A DNA stretch of 64,000 nt from Eubacterium ruminantium (GTDB lineage Bacteria; Bacillota; Clostridia; Lachnospirales; Lachnospiraceae), in assembly GCF_900167085.1 (NCBI RefSeq), contig NZ_FUXA01000007.1, forward strand, positions 1 through 64,000. Direction: 5' to 3'. Position numbers and translations under genes: made by a program. The notes beneath the pieces were generated by a model that made no database searches, was not told where the DNA came from, and saw nothing but the letters and a program-made list of their open reading frames with translations. This document shows positions 8,070-16,400 of this stretch, one piece after another; within the stretch, counting starts at the first letter, position 1; each line of letters starts with the position of its first letter.

Positions 8070-8175
8070 TTTGTATTCCTCCTTTCAGGTATAAACAAAT
8101 AAATGCAACTATATTATTAGCTGCATTAGAGGAATACATATTAATTCTGCACTCCTCGATAATAACAGCGCACAT
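8056..8175 (-). CDS. Possible 39-residue leader ORF before DUF4417
   Basis: An ATG at 8175 opens a 39-codon frame that overlaps the DUF4417 start and ends at 8056, so ribosomes finishing it would pass over the DUF4417 start and its AAAGGAGG. The peptide is hydrophobic in the middle (NNIVAFICLYL). There is no clear ribosome site and no known family. It may be a chance ORF or a leader peptide. Confidence 0.2.
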   Translation of the reverse strand: MCAVIIEECRINMYSSNAANNIVAFICLYLKGGIQNEKV

Positions 8176-8202
8176 CACAAATAACTTGCGCTATCCCTCT
8201 CG

Positions 8203-8246
8203 AGTATGCTAAGATAATCTTGTCTAGGGAGTATGTTAGCATACTC
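8203..8246. promoter_or_regulatory. Palindromic operator-like sites upstream of the DUF4417 operon
   Basis: GAGTATG-TTAG-CATACTC is a perfect inverted repeat at 8229-8246. A second GAGTATGCTA at 8202-8211 shares the half site, so the region also forms a 9-bp inverted repeat (8203-8211/8237-8245). This lies in the 8070-8295 gap between the HigA/ImmA regulator's end and the DUF4417 start. I infer an operator for one of the local HTH proteins; a hairpin role in termination of the regulator transcript is also possible. Confidence 0.45.
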
Positions 8247-8295
8247 TATAGGGAGCACTTAGTAATGATTCATTGCTTTGTGCTTTCTTTTTTGT

Positions 8296-9378
8296 TTAAG
8301 CGACCCATTCATAGTAAACCATTTCTAATGAATATTCATTCCATTCAAGTTCACCATCATTTTGAAGTCGACCTATCACTATATATGGCTTTACGTTTTG
8401 CTGTTTTGAAAAGTCTTTAATGCTTTTCAGCGTATAATCACCATTCATTAAAAACAATCTATATGCTTCAGAATCAAGCAATATATTACCCGCAAATAAA
8501 TCTGCTTGTTCTTCGTTATCACTTTTTACAGAACTAAAATCTACGAAACTATTATCCACATCTCCGTTGATTAAATGACCAATCTCATGAAATAATGTGA
8601 ACCAAAACTTATCAGCTCTCTTTTGTCTAAGCGTTAAACATAGCATAACTTTTCCATTATCAAGTCTACTTATAAATCCTTGAACAGGAGCTCCTTTAAA
8701 ATGAGGCACGATCATAAATGCTATTCCACATTCTTTGAAAATAGAAGTCAATTCTTTGTTAATATCCGAAAGATTGCTAAACATCAGATTTTTTATCTCG
8801 TACAAGCGTTTTTTCAGTTTATCTATGTCCAGCTTAGCATCTAACTGAATTCTATTAGCACAAGACTCACATATTCTCTTCCAAGCATATAAAACATATG
8901 GATCAACATTTACGTTGTTATTTACTTGGGCTCTATATGCTGCATTATATTGGATTTTTGAGATATACTTAAGATTGCTCACTCCCATAAATTTTCTAAC
9001 TTCTACAATTTTATCAGTATCATTTGATGCCGCATATATCAACTCAGTTTTTTCTAAATAATCAATAATATCACTTAGTCTTTTGAATACTTTTTTTTCT
9101 TCATCATCTATACCTAGATTTTTTTCTAAATTCATCTTCTGATTATCATAATTAGCCTGTAAATCTATCCAATAATTCATTGGTTTTGATAATGCATATT
9201 CAAGTTTTTTTGCAAAGGCAGTTGATATATCTTTATTACCTTTTACAACAGTACTTATATGTTTTTCTGTAACCCCAGTTCTATAGGATAACTCTCTCTG
9301 TGTCATACCCATCTCTTCAAGAAGTTCTGCAAGTGCATTTCCCGGATGTTGTAATTCCATTTTTTTATTATCATCCAT
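8296..9378 (-). CDS. HigA-type HTH regulator with ImmA/IrrE metalloprotease domain
   Basis: About 360 residues. An XRE helix-turn-helix at the N-terminus (MTQRELSYRTGVTEKHISTV) has the HigA-style PMNYW following it. A C-terminal ImmA/IrrE zinc peptidase domain has the H-E-x-x-H motif (LFHEIGHLINGD) and a downstream NEEQADLFA. Such proteins act as antitoxins or as protease/repressors of mobile elements. No HigB-like toxin is next to it. ATG 9378 is chosen, with AAGGGG 9 nt upstream; TTG 9387 is also possible. It is expressed from its own strong promoter (9442-9470) and could control the DUF4417 operon downstream. Confidence 0.8.
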   Translation of the reverse strand: MDDNKKMELQHPGNALAELLEEMGMTQRELSYRTGVTEKHISTVVKGNKDISTAFAKKLEYALSKPMNYWIDLQANYDNQKMNLEKNLGIDDEEKKVFKRLSDIIDYLEKTELIYAASNDTDKIVEVRKFMGVSNLKYISKIQYNAAYRAQVNNNVNVDPYVLYAWKRICESCANRIQLDAKLDIDKLKKRLYEIKNLMFSNLSDINKELTSIFKECGIAFMIVPHFKGAPVQGFISRLDNGKVMLCLTLRQKRADKFWFTLFHEIGHLINGDVDNSFVDFSSVKSDNEEQADLFAGNILLDSEAYRLFLMNGDYTLKSIKDFSKQQNVKPYIVIGRLQNDGELEWNEYSLEMVYYEWVA

Positions 9379-9441
9379 ACCATTCAACCCCTTTCAGAAA
9401 ACTATATGGCGGTTCATCACTTACCCATCTGGTTAAATAGA

Positions 9442-9470
9442 ATTATAGACATTTTTTTCGCATGTGTCAA
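9442..9470 (-). promoter_or_regulatory. Consensus sigma-A promoter of the HigA/ImmA gene
   Basis: On the minus strand TTGACA (9470-9465), exactly 17 nt, TATAAT (9447-9442): a perfect consensus promoter about 55 nt before the start codon. Such strength is unusual in this window. Confidence 0.8.
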
Positions 9471-9488
9471 GCACATAAGAACCAGACC

Positions 9489-9679
9489 TACCCTAGTCGT
9501 AGATCTGGTATCATTACCTCCTGTATTATTTTGCTATGATATTCAGGCCCGCATATATAACAATATTTGAAGAAAAATATCCCTTAAAAATCAGAAAAAA
9601 CGCTTTTTTGAAAAAGGACAAAGTCTGGGAGCACCCTATTTATAAGGTCTCCGCGACTTTGTCCCTATTATGACATATT
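9489..9679. repeat. 190-bp hairpin-bearing direct repeat, copy 1
   Basis: This stretch is nearly identical to 11929-12118 in the same orientation. It contains a long inverted repeat, GGACAAAGTC (9616-9625) and GACTTTGTCC (9655-9664), with an inner GGGAG/CTCC pairing, and read on the minus strand the hairpin is followed by TTTTTC. At the other end ACCAGACCTA/TAGATCTGGT (9481-9510) makes a second hairpin. The right edge falls inside the Walker A codons of the truncated helicase. No ORF, target duplication or terminal inverted repeat is visible; subterminal hairpins recall IS200/IS605-derived elements (inference). Confidence 0.75.
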
Positions 9680-10532
9680 ACCCAGTTGCTGATATAAGTA
9701 ATGCTTTATCTTCCCCCATTTCTCTTATCTTTTTCAGGTTATTGATAAAGTCCACCTGCATCGAATTTGGTGAAAGTCTATATTGTTCCAGTGAAACAAC
9801 AGGACTAGCCTTTGCAGCAAGTTTTCTCTGCTTCTTTATAGTCTGATATTTAGTTCTATATTCTTCAATGAAATCCTCATACTTACTTGTATGATTCTTA
9901 TCATCCCACAGCGCATCAAAAGCAGACTGGATGTTCTTATACATTTCACCTTCAGCTGTTGATACCATCTTGGTATTCCATTCTTTATTAACAGAGAGCG
10001 CTTTTCCTGTCATGTTGGAACTACCAATGATAAATGTATATGTTTCGTCACGCCTAAAGATGTATCCCTTTGTGTGGAAACCGATTCTTTCTGTATCAGG
10101 TGTCGGAGTAGTCGCATCTTCTAAAACTGCACTCTCCCCACCTATATATTCTCCATCGGATATTCCTGATAGCACAGCATCCTCATGATACATACGTAGC
10201 TCGATATTTTTAAACTCCGCGAGCTTATCAAGTGCCTTAGGGTCAGTAAACATGTTGTAATCTGTTGTGAGGACCTTTCCAGGAACACCTCTTTCTTCAA
10301 GCTCCTTAAATGTAAGAAGCAGTGGCTCTATTCCACCGAGAGTTATGAAAGCAACACTAAAAGTAAAGGAGTCACATCTGCGAAGCTCATCTTCTATTGA
10401 TGTAAGCACCTTTACTCCATTTGTATGATCATTTGATATGAATTCCGGTTTGTATGCAGCACTGGATTTATTTGTCGAATCGATAAATGCAGTCGTTGCA
10501 CCGGATTTGATTTTGTCGATATGTTTACTCAT
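9678..10532 (-). pseudogene. PLD nuclease-helicase, truncated inside Walker A
   Basis: About 284 residues homologous to the N-terminal quarter of the 1018-residue protein: HTKGYIF, IGSSNMTGKAL and the linker to KALLISATG, where TAA follows immediately. The whole helicase core and the C-terminal domain are gone, replaced by repeat copy 1. An extra 28 or so residues lie before HTK (SGISDGEYIGGES). The first 66 residues and about 200 bp of DNA are almost the same as the other copy, after which the two diverge. The PLD domain is complete and could still fold. ATG 10532 matches the homologue's start and has GAGGGTAGTG upstream. Confidence 0.75.
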
Positions 10533-10559
10533 CACTACCCTCATTCAAAATAATAAATG

Positions 10560-11072
10560 TTATTTTAATTCTTCGTTATATATTATAACATAGGAACATA
10601 CATAATCTGAGTAATCTGATTTTTTATACACTTCTATCATTTTCTCGAATACTCTCACGAATAGTGTTGGAATCTCTTTTATTTTTTCATTAGGAATCGA
10701 TAGTTCAGTCATTTTATCCCAAGTATAATCATCAAAAGCAATACCCTCACATATTATTTCTCCGTCTGCTCTTTGATCTGCTTTTTTGAATGTCTTAATC
10801 ACATCACCATTTTTATCAAACAAATAAACACTACCACATTCCGGACATTTCCATATTTTCATTATCATGTTTGGAAAGTCATCTTCTATAGTATCTGTTC
10901 TATACAACTTAGGATACAATCCTTGTTCATCAGTTTCTATTTTATTAGAATCAAACTTCGAATCACATATTAATTTCCAGTCTTTATTCTTAATAAATGT
11001 ATATTCTACTCCTGAAGGTTCAGAATTATAATGAATACCATACTCGCATATTTTACATTTTAATGTAGCCAT
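10560..11072 (-). CDS. Putative zinc-ribbon immunity protein
   Basis: 170 residues. Two cysteine pairs, CKIC (about residues 6-9) and CPEC (about 95-98, in WKCPECGSVYLF), suggest a zinc ribbon. The rest is acidic and unrecognised. It begins directly after the toxin stop (TAA then ATG), so the pair is coupled. It replaces the unrelated 123-residue protein of the first operon at the same position, between toxin and PLD-helicase. Immunity to the CdiA-like nuclease is inferred from position. Confidence 0.6.
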   Translation of the reverse strand: MATLKCKICEYGIHYNSEPSGVEYTFIKNKDWKLICDSKFDSNKIETDEQGLYPKLYRTDTIEDDFPNMIMKIWKCPECGSVYLFDKNGDVIKTFKKADQRADGEIICEGIAFDDYTWDKMTELSIPNEKIKEIPTLFVRVFEKMIEVYKKSDYSDYVCSYVIIYNEELK

Positions 11073-11531
11073 TTATCTTCCTCCTATATGATACATTTTA
11101 CCATTATGTAATAACTTTACATCACCACGAACATATCCCTTATTCTTTGCTTTTCTATAACCACCATAAACAGCTTTATATGCCGTCCTTATATCAGGAT
11201 ATTTTGAAAAAATAACAACTTGTCCATCTCTATGTGTATCTGCGGGATATCTGTAATTATCTGCCTCAACTTGATCAAAAGCTTCTTTTATGTTATTAGC
11301 CACTTTGTTTGTTGATGTCGACGTCATACCCTTCACCTCTGTATGAACTCCATCAATTGATAAATCAGCCCTCTTTTGATCCTGTTTTTCTTGCAAAAAA
11401 ACAACATAATGGCCATTATCTATATAGTACTCTCCAACTTCAATTGCATTTTTATCTTTAACCTTATTTCCACCTGAATCATAATAAGTTTTCTCTTTTC
11501 CTCTGTCACTTGCGCCACCATATCCACCCAT
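11073..11531 (-). CDS. CdiA-C-like PD-(D/E)XK nuclease toxin without secretion part
   Basis: 152 residues from ATG 11531, which has AAAGGAGG 9 nt upstream; a longer frame to 11552 lacks a ribosome site. The core VVFLQEKQDQKRADLSIDG, then HTEVKGM is the D...E-x-K catalytic signature of PD-(D/E)XK nucleases and resembles CdiA C-terminal tRNase domains. GQVVIFSKYPD and a basic tail complete the domain. There is no signal or delivery domain; a Gly-rich start (GGYGGASDRGKEK) looks like the linker of a longer toxin. Its ATG overlaps the DUF4417 stop (TAATG), exactly as in the first operon. Confidence 0.7.
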   Translation of the reverse strand: MGGYGGASDRGKEKTYYDSGGNKVKDKNAIEVGEYYIDNGHYVVFLQEKQDQKRADLSIDGVHTEVKGMTSTSTNKVANNIKEAFDQVEADNYRYPADTHRDGQVVIFSKYPDIRTAYKAVYGGYRKAKNKGYVRGDVKLLHNGKMYHIGGR

Positions 11532-11928
11532 TATAAGCACCTCCTTTGCCATTGCTGTCCATAACTAGGTATGCCAACAATATTAACATTAGGATACTTA
11601 TTATTTAACCATTCCGGATATTTTCCACATACAATCAAGTTTTTAGGATATACAGTATGTACTAACGCATCTATTCCGCCTACAAATATCCTTCTAGCCT
11701 CAGGATCATCAAGTGTTCCATTTGTTGTTACAGCAACAGAAGAATTCATAGGCAAACCATCAAAACACCAGTCCCATGTTTTTTCAGGTCCAAAGCCTGC
11801 AGTTGGAATCATAATTCCATTATTCTTTTGGACTGCATAAGCCATGCAACGGTTCCTATAACAATTCCAAATTAACTTGTCATCATCATAGTCCCTATAC
11901 AGACTGTAATCAGTAGAAATAAAACCGT
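11531..11928 (-). pseudogene. DUF4417 protein, 5'-truncated by repeat copy 2
   Basis: The frame is open from the repeat boundary: GFISTDYSLYRDYDDD, then IMIPTAGFG, WCFDGLPMNSSVAVTTNGT and PKNLIVCGKYPEWL, a clear DUF4417 C-terminal half. About 110 N-terminal residues are missing. An internal ATG at 11845 could still start a 104-residue product but has no good ribosome site. It aligns with the 256-residue protein at 7299-8069 (FISPDYS vs FISTDYS; FYLDGLEKCTVVAFSTKG vs FDGLPMNSSVAVTTNG), though diverged. Toxin and immunity genes follow in the same order as in the first operon. Confidence 0.7.
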
Positions 11929-12118
11929 TACCCTAGTCGTAGATCTGGTTGGTATCCTCCTGTATTATATTGCTATGATAATCAGGCCCGCATATATAAC
12001 AATATTTGAAGAAAAATATCCCTTAAAAATCAGAAAAAACGCTTTTTTGAAAAAGGACAAAGTATGGGAGCACCCTATTTATAAGGCCTCCGCGACTTTG
12101 TCCCTATTATGACATATT
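11929..12118. repeat. 190-bp hairpin-bearing direct repeat, copy 2
   Basis: Near-identical to 9489-9679: from TACCCTAGTCGTAGATCTGG to TTATGACATATT, with a few substitutions and a small variable patch (GGTATCATTACC vs GGTTGGTATCC). The large hairpin is kept with one mismatch (GGACAAAGTA). It cuts the DUF4417 gene on one side and a P-loop/cupin chimera on the other. The two copies frame the 2.4-kb second toxin operon, so recombination between them could delete or circularise it. Confidence 0.75.
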
Positions 12119-12239
12119 CTTTTCCATCTATAGTTACGATATATTCTCCTTCTACACAAAGCATATATTCGTCATGTAACCTTTTTGCTAGAGTCGACTT
12201 TCCAGATCTGCTTGGACCTACAATAATTATATTTCTCAT
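12075..12239 (-). pseudogene. P-loop kinase start fused to a cupin fragment
   Basis: 54 codons. The first 20 encode a P-loop (IIIVGPSRSGKSTLAKR), as in small nucleotide kinase-like ATPases. The next 22 (DEYMLCVEGEYIVTIDGKEY) look like the first half of a cupin barrel, then the frame enters repeat copy 2 and stops at 12075. So two unrelated gene pieces are joined. The ATG overlaps the stop of the 2H phosphoesterase (TAATG), so the P-loop gene originally belonged to that operon. Confidence 0.55.
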
Positions 12240-12754
12240 TATTCTAATTCCTTTTCGATAATAATTATCGACTCTTCGTTCTCACCAATCATTTCAACAG
12301 AAATCTTTCTTACCTTAGTTGAAAACACCTCGTCAATATCCCTTATTTCTTCATAAGCCGCCTCCATCTCTTCTTTTGTTGGAAGCTTACCAACTGTAAT
12401 ATGTGGCACATATTCAACCCCGATATCATATGACTTAAACTCATTCCCATATAACGTATCATGAATTCTTTTTATAACATCAGCACCTTTAGTCAGGTAT
12501 AGAGACAGATAGTTCCCCGACGCATCAGTATATTTACCAAGGTCCTTCAGTTCTATATCAAATGGAACTATTCCCATCAGTCTCTTATTCAGAATATCTG
12601 TAACTTCCTCATTACTCATATCGGATTCAAACGGAAATACAATAGTTATATGAGGCCTCACAAGATTGGCAAGAGGATCATATTTGTCACGTATAGAATT
12701 TATTATTTCGATATTTTCAAATGTCGGAAAAATCATTATAGTTCTTAAATTCAT
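12239..12754 (-). CDS. 2'-5' RNA ligase (LigT)-like 2H phosphoesterase
   Basis: About 171 residues with both H-x-T motifs of the 2H superfamily: HITIVFPF near residue 38 and HITVGKL near residue 119. These enzymes form or open 2'-5' or cyclic phosphodiester bonds in RNA or nucleotides; the physiological substrate is unknown. ATG 12754 has CGGAG 7 nt upstream; the longer frame would need a TTG. The gene was followed by a P-loop kinase, now truncated, a pairing seen elsewhere for nucleic-acid repair or metabolism enzymes. It marks the first chromosomal-type gene right of the island. Confidence 0.8.
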   Translation of the reverse strand: MNLRTIMIFPTFENIEIINSIRDKYDPLANLVRPHITIVFPFESDMSNEEVTDILNKRLMGIVPFDIELKDLGKYTDASGNYLSLYLTKGADVIKRIHDTLYGNEFKSYDIGVEYVPHITVGKLPTKEEMEAAYEEIRDIDEVFSTKVRKISVEMIGENEESIIIIEKELE

Positions 12755-12793
12755 TTTCAATCTCCGTTCATTATATTCATAATTCCTTAGAAT

Positions 12794-13219
12794 CTATAAT
12801 TCATCACAATTAAAACTCTCTGTCTTTAGATTACAGTAATGTCTTCCCTTTATTGCGGTAAATTTGAGAACGCAGTAGTCCGGATCAGTAACTCCCTTTT
12901 TGTAAAACATGGTATCCCCTCTTCTCCAGATCATATTCTTTGTTTCCTGATCTGTCAGAACTTCCATGGTTCCAATTAACATGATGCCCTCATATTTGAT
13001 CAAGCCCTTATGATAGAAATATATACTGGCATTTGGATTATCCCGAAACTGCTTAACCCTCAAAGAAGATGTATTCGTAGAAAAATAAAATTCCTTTAAA
13101 CCATTTCTCTTTCGAGGCTTTAGCATAGCCTTAATATTTGGAAATCCTTCCTCATCTACTGAAGTAACAAAACTCACATTCTGCTTATCTATAAATTTTT
13201 CTAAATGATTATTCAACAT
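12794..13219 (-). CDS. Pyridoxamine 5'-phosphate oxidase-family (FMN split-barrel) protein
   Basis: 141 residues with the family pattern: VSFVTSVDEEGFPNIKAM (first strands), FYFSTNTSSLRVKQFRDNPNASIYF, GIMLIGTMEVLTD, and a C-terminal YCVLKFTAIKGRHYCNL. The fold is the flavin-binding split barrel used by general-stress and oxidoreductase-like proteins; this short form is typical of Clostridia. Single-gene unit, 33 nt before the 2H phosphoesterase start. Substrate unknown. Confidence 0.75.
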   Translation of the reverse strand: MLNNHLEKFIDKQNVSFVTSVDEEGFPNIKAMLKPRKRNGLKEFYFSTNTSSLRVKQFRDNPNASIYFYHKGLIKYEGIMLIGTMEVLTDQETKNMIWRRGDTMFYKKGVTDPDYCVLKFTAIKGRHYCNLKTESFNCDEL

Positions 13220-13358
13220 ATTTTTAAATCCTTTTCTTGTGTTATAGTTTTATAATTTTATTTTTCTTTACATTAGTTTATCAAATCACATTAATTCTTC
13301 GATAACAAATGGCAACATATAAAATATATCACAAACCAATTTTTCTGAACAGATGAAG

Positions 13359-13394
13359 AGAGCGCCCAGAAGTACTTCTACTTATAGACGCTCT
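13359..13394 (-). terminator. Hairpin after the hybrid sensor gene
   Basis: AGAGCG (13359-13364) and CGCTCT (13389-13394) pair with an inner AGAAGTA/CTTCT stem; it lies just after the stop at 13405 on the minus strand. The T-run is weak. The remaining 13220-13358 gap is AT-rich and shows nothing else. Confidence 0.55.
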
Positions 13395-13404
13395 ATCATT
13401 TTAT

Positions 13405-16400
13405 TTAACTTTTCAGATCAAGATATGTATGTACAAGTTCTGAGATGTTTTCATAATTCTCTTCTTTAATGTTCTCACCAAGAACATCAAGGAAATCTTT
13501 ATCATCGGAAGAATATGTGATCATCATGAGTTTATCATACTCCTCACGGATTTTTTCAATATTCTCATCCTTCGCATACTTATCTATAAGCATAAGTCCG
13601 TCAATATCCATAAGGTCGCTTTCCTGAAGAATCTCTTTCTCGTCATCATCTACGTTTTCTTCTTCCACACCTTTATCTTCCTCAGCTTTTTCTTCTTTGG
13701 ATTTCTCCTCTTTGGCTTCCTTAACCTTTTCCTCAACTACACGATTTTCTTCCTCGACCTTATTGGCTGCAAATTCCGTGTCACTTATACCTTTCCTTGT
13801 TTCTACAAATAAAACATATTCGCCGATGGCATCGACTGTATCCTGCATCATTTCAAGGAAATCCTCAAGATTGTCGCTTACATATGTTTTATTTCCAATA
13901 TTTACTGCAGCTTCTATAGTTGAAACCATATTGACTATACCCACGGCACCGATGTTACCGCTGCTGGTTCTTATAGCATGTACTCTGCTTCGGAATCCTC
14001 TGTAATCCTCATGGAATTTCAAGCGAAGTTCCTCTTCAACATTCTTGTTTCTTGTATAGAAACTTGAAAGCATTTTGTTGTAAACATTGATATTTCCGCC
14101 AATCTTTTCAAGCACCTTTGCAACATCAAGTTTCAGTGAAAGTTTCTCAAGACCTTCGCTGTATCTGGACTCCTTGATATATTGGCTCATATCCGATGTT
14201 CTGTACTTAACCTTGCTTCTGTCCACGTTATTCATGATCATTGTTGCAAGATTTCTCTTATCAAGAGGTTTTAAGATAACATCCGTAAAACCTTCTTCTA
14301 TAAGTTTCTGTCTATCTTCACTGATAACATTTTCTGTCATGGCAATAATCGGAAGGCTACTGAACTTCTCATCATTTAATTCTCTGATTTCTTTCATTGT
14401 ATCAGTACCATTCATTACCGGCATGATCATATCCATGAATACAAGGTCATATTCATTATTCATTACCATATCAATGGCATTGATTCCCGATGAAGCGATA
14501 TCACATTTTATTTCCATCTGATTCATGATACCCGCCGCTACGGTTGTATTGAGCTCGACATCATCGACAAAGAGGATACTTACATCAGGCGTCCACATCT
14601 GCTCAGCTTCTTCCATGGATACAAGTTCAATAACGTCAGCATTAACATTTGTCTGATAAATGCTTCCTTCAGGTCGCTCCTGAATTATTGAAAATGTAAA
14701 TGTAGAACCTACTCCATATGTACTCTCGACATCAATGCTTCCGTTCATAACATCAGAAAGCTTCTTGGCAATAGCAAGTCCGATACCTGTCCCCGGATAT
14801 CCGGACTCCTGCTTATTACTTGTGATATTGTAAACTTCAAATATATGATCAAGTCTGTCTTTACGAATTCCGATACCTGTATCTGCTACACCAAATACAA
14901 GACTGTAAAGTCTTTCATTCTTTGGATCCGAATATTTATAGCAGTCAACTGTGAGTGTTATCGACCCTTCTCTTGTATACTTCTGAGCATTATCCAGAAG
15001 ATACATAAGAACGGATTTGATTTTTTCAAAGTCACCTATAAGTATATCAGGTATATCTTTACCAAGTTCAACGAAAAACTTGATTGGTTTGTCACCAATC
15101 ATGTTGATCATTCTATCGGAAAGGTCGCATACAAGAGTTGTGATCGAATAAGGCGCATTGATTGAATTTTCACGTCCCGACTCAAGCTTAGCAAGACGGA
15201 TAATACCATCAACTTTATCAATAATATCAGTACTCTGAATGACAATATTCTTCAGGTTCTCCTGCTCTTCAGTGGTTCTCGCACCACTGTTCATCGTATT
15301 TTCCGCCAGATTGATTATGGCATTTATCGGAATCTTGATCTCATTACTGATATTTGCGAGATAATCATTCTTGGCTGTACTTGTCTTAACTGTATCTTCA
15401 TGCTCTTTAACAAGCATTTCAAGCTCTTTGTTCTTACCGCGAAGCACTTTCCTTAACTTCATAAATACAAATACAGCGAGTGATACAAGAAGTACTGCAA
15501 GGGCAATGATTGAAATCTTAACACTCCTTCTCTCAAAGAAACCAAATTCCTTTTCGATGGTAAATGTCATGGCTTTTTCACTCTGCACTCCATCCGCATT
15601 TACAGCCGAAAGGTAGAATGTGTATTCTCCTCCGTCAAGGTTGGTATACTGCGCCTGCATCGGTGCATTTCCGGAAATCCTTATAGTCTCTTTATCAAAT
15701 CCGCTAAGATTGTAGCTAACTTCAAGGTTCTCTCTATTGACATAAGTAAGAACACCGAATGTGATCGTTATCTTGTTTGTCTTAGAAGGAATTGTAAGAT
15801 TTCCACCGATTTCGTCAAATGAATAATCTTTGCCGTCTACATCAATCTCTGAAACAGTAAGTTTTGGAGGTGCTGTATTGATCTTTATATTCTCTGTATT
15901 CATGGTCTCAATACCGCTTGTACAGCAGATATAAAGCACACCGTTCGAATCAACCGCTGACTTCGATGAACCGTTTACAGTACGGATAAGTCCGTCACCT
16001 CTTACATAGTATCTTGAAGAAATTCCCGATGTACCGAGAAGCTCAGCTTCATTTGTCTTCAAAACACCCTTAGATCCAATAACCCAAACAGTATCGCCGC
16101 TTGGAACAACGTCATATACATTGTTGGAGAAATCAATACTGCTGAGAGCTCTTACTGTATCTCCATAAAATGTAATTCCGTTATCCGTTCCGATATAATA
16201 TCCTGATTCACCTTTAGTGATGCAGGTAACCATATCCGATGTCATACCGTTCTTGGTATTGTAATTCTTTATATTCTTACCACTTATCACATATATTCCG
16301 CCACCTTCAGATCCGGCAATAATCTTACCGTCATCTGTTTCTATAACGGAAGTGATATTCGGATAATCAAGTCCATCATTAACTGTATAATTCTCAACAT

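Noticed and set aside
9489-9679. Group II intron fragment or riboswitch as explanation for the 190-bp repeat
   Set aside because: No domain V-like motif or known riboswitch core is visible; the hairpins fit a small mobile element or terminator-like structure better.
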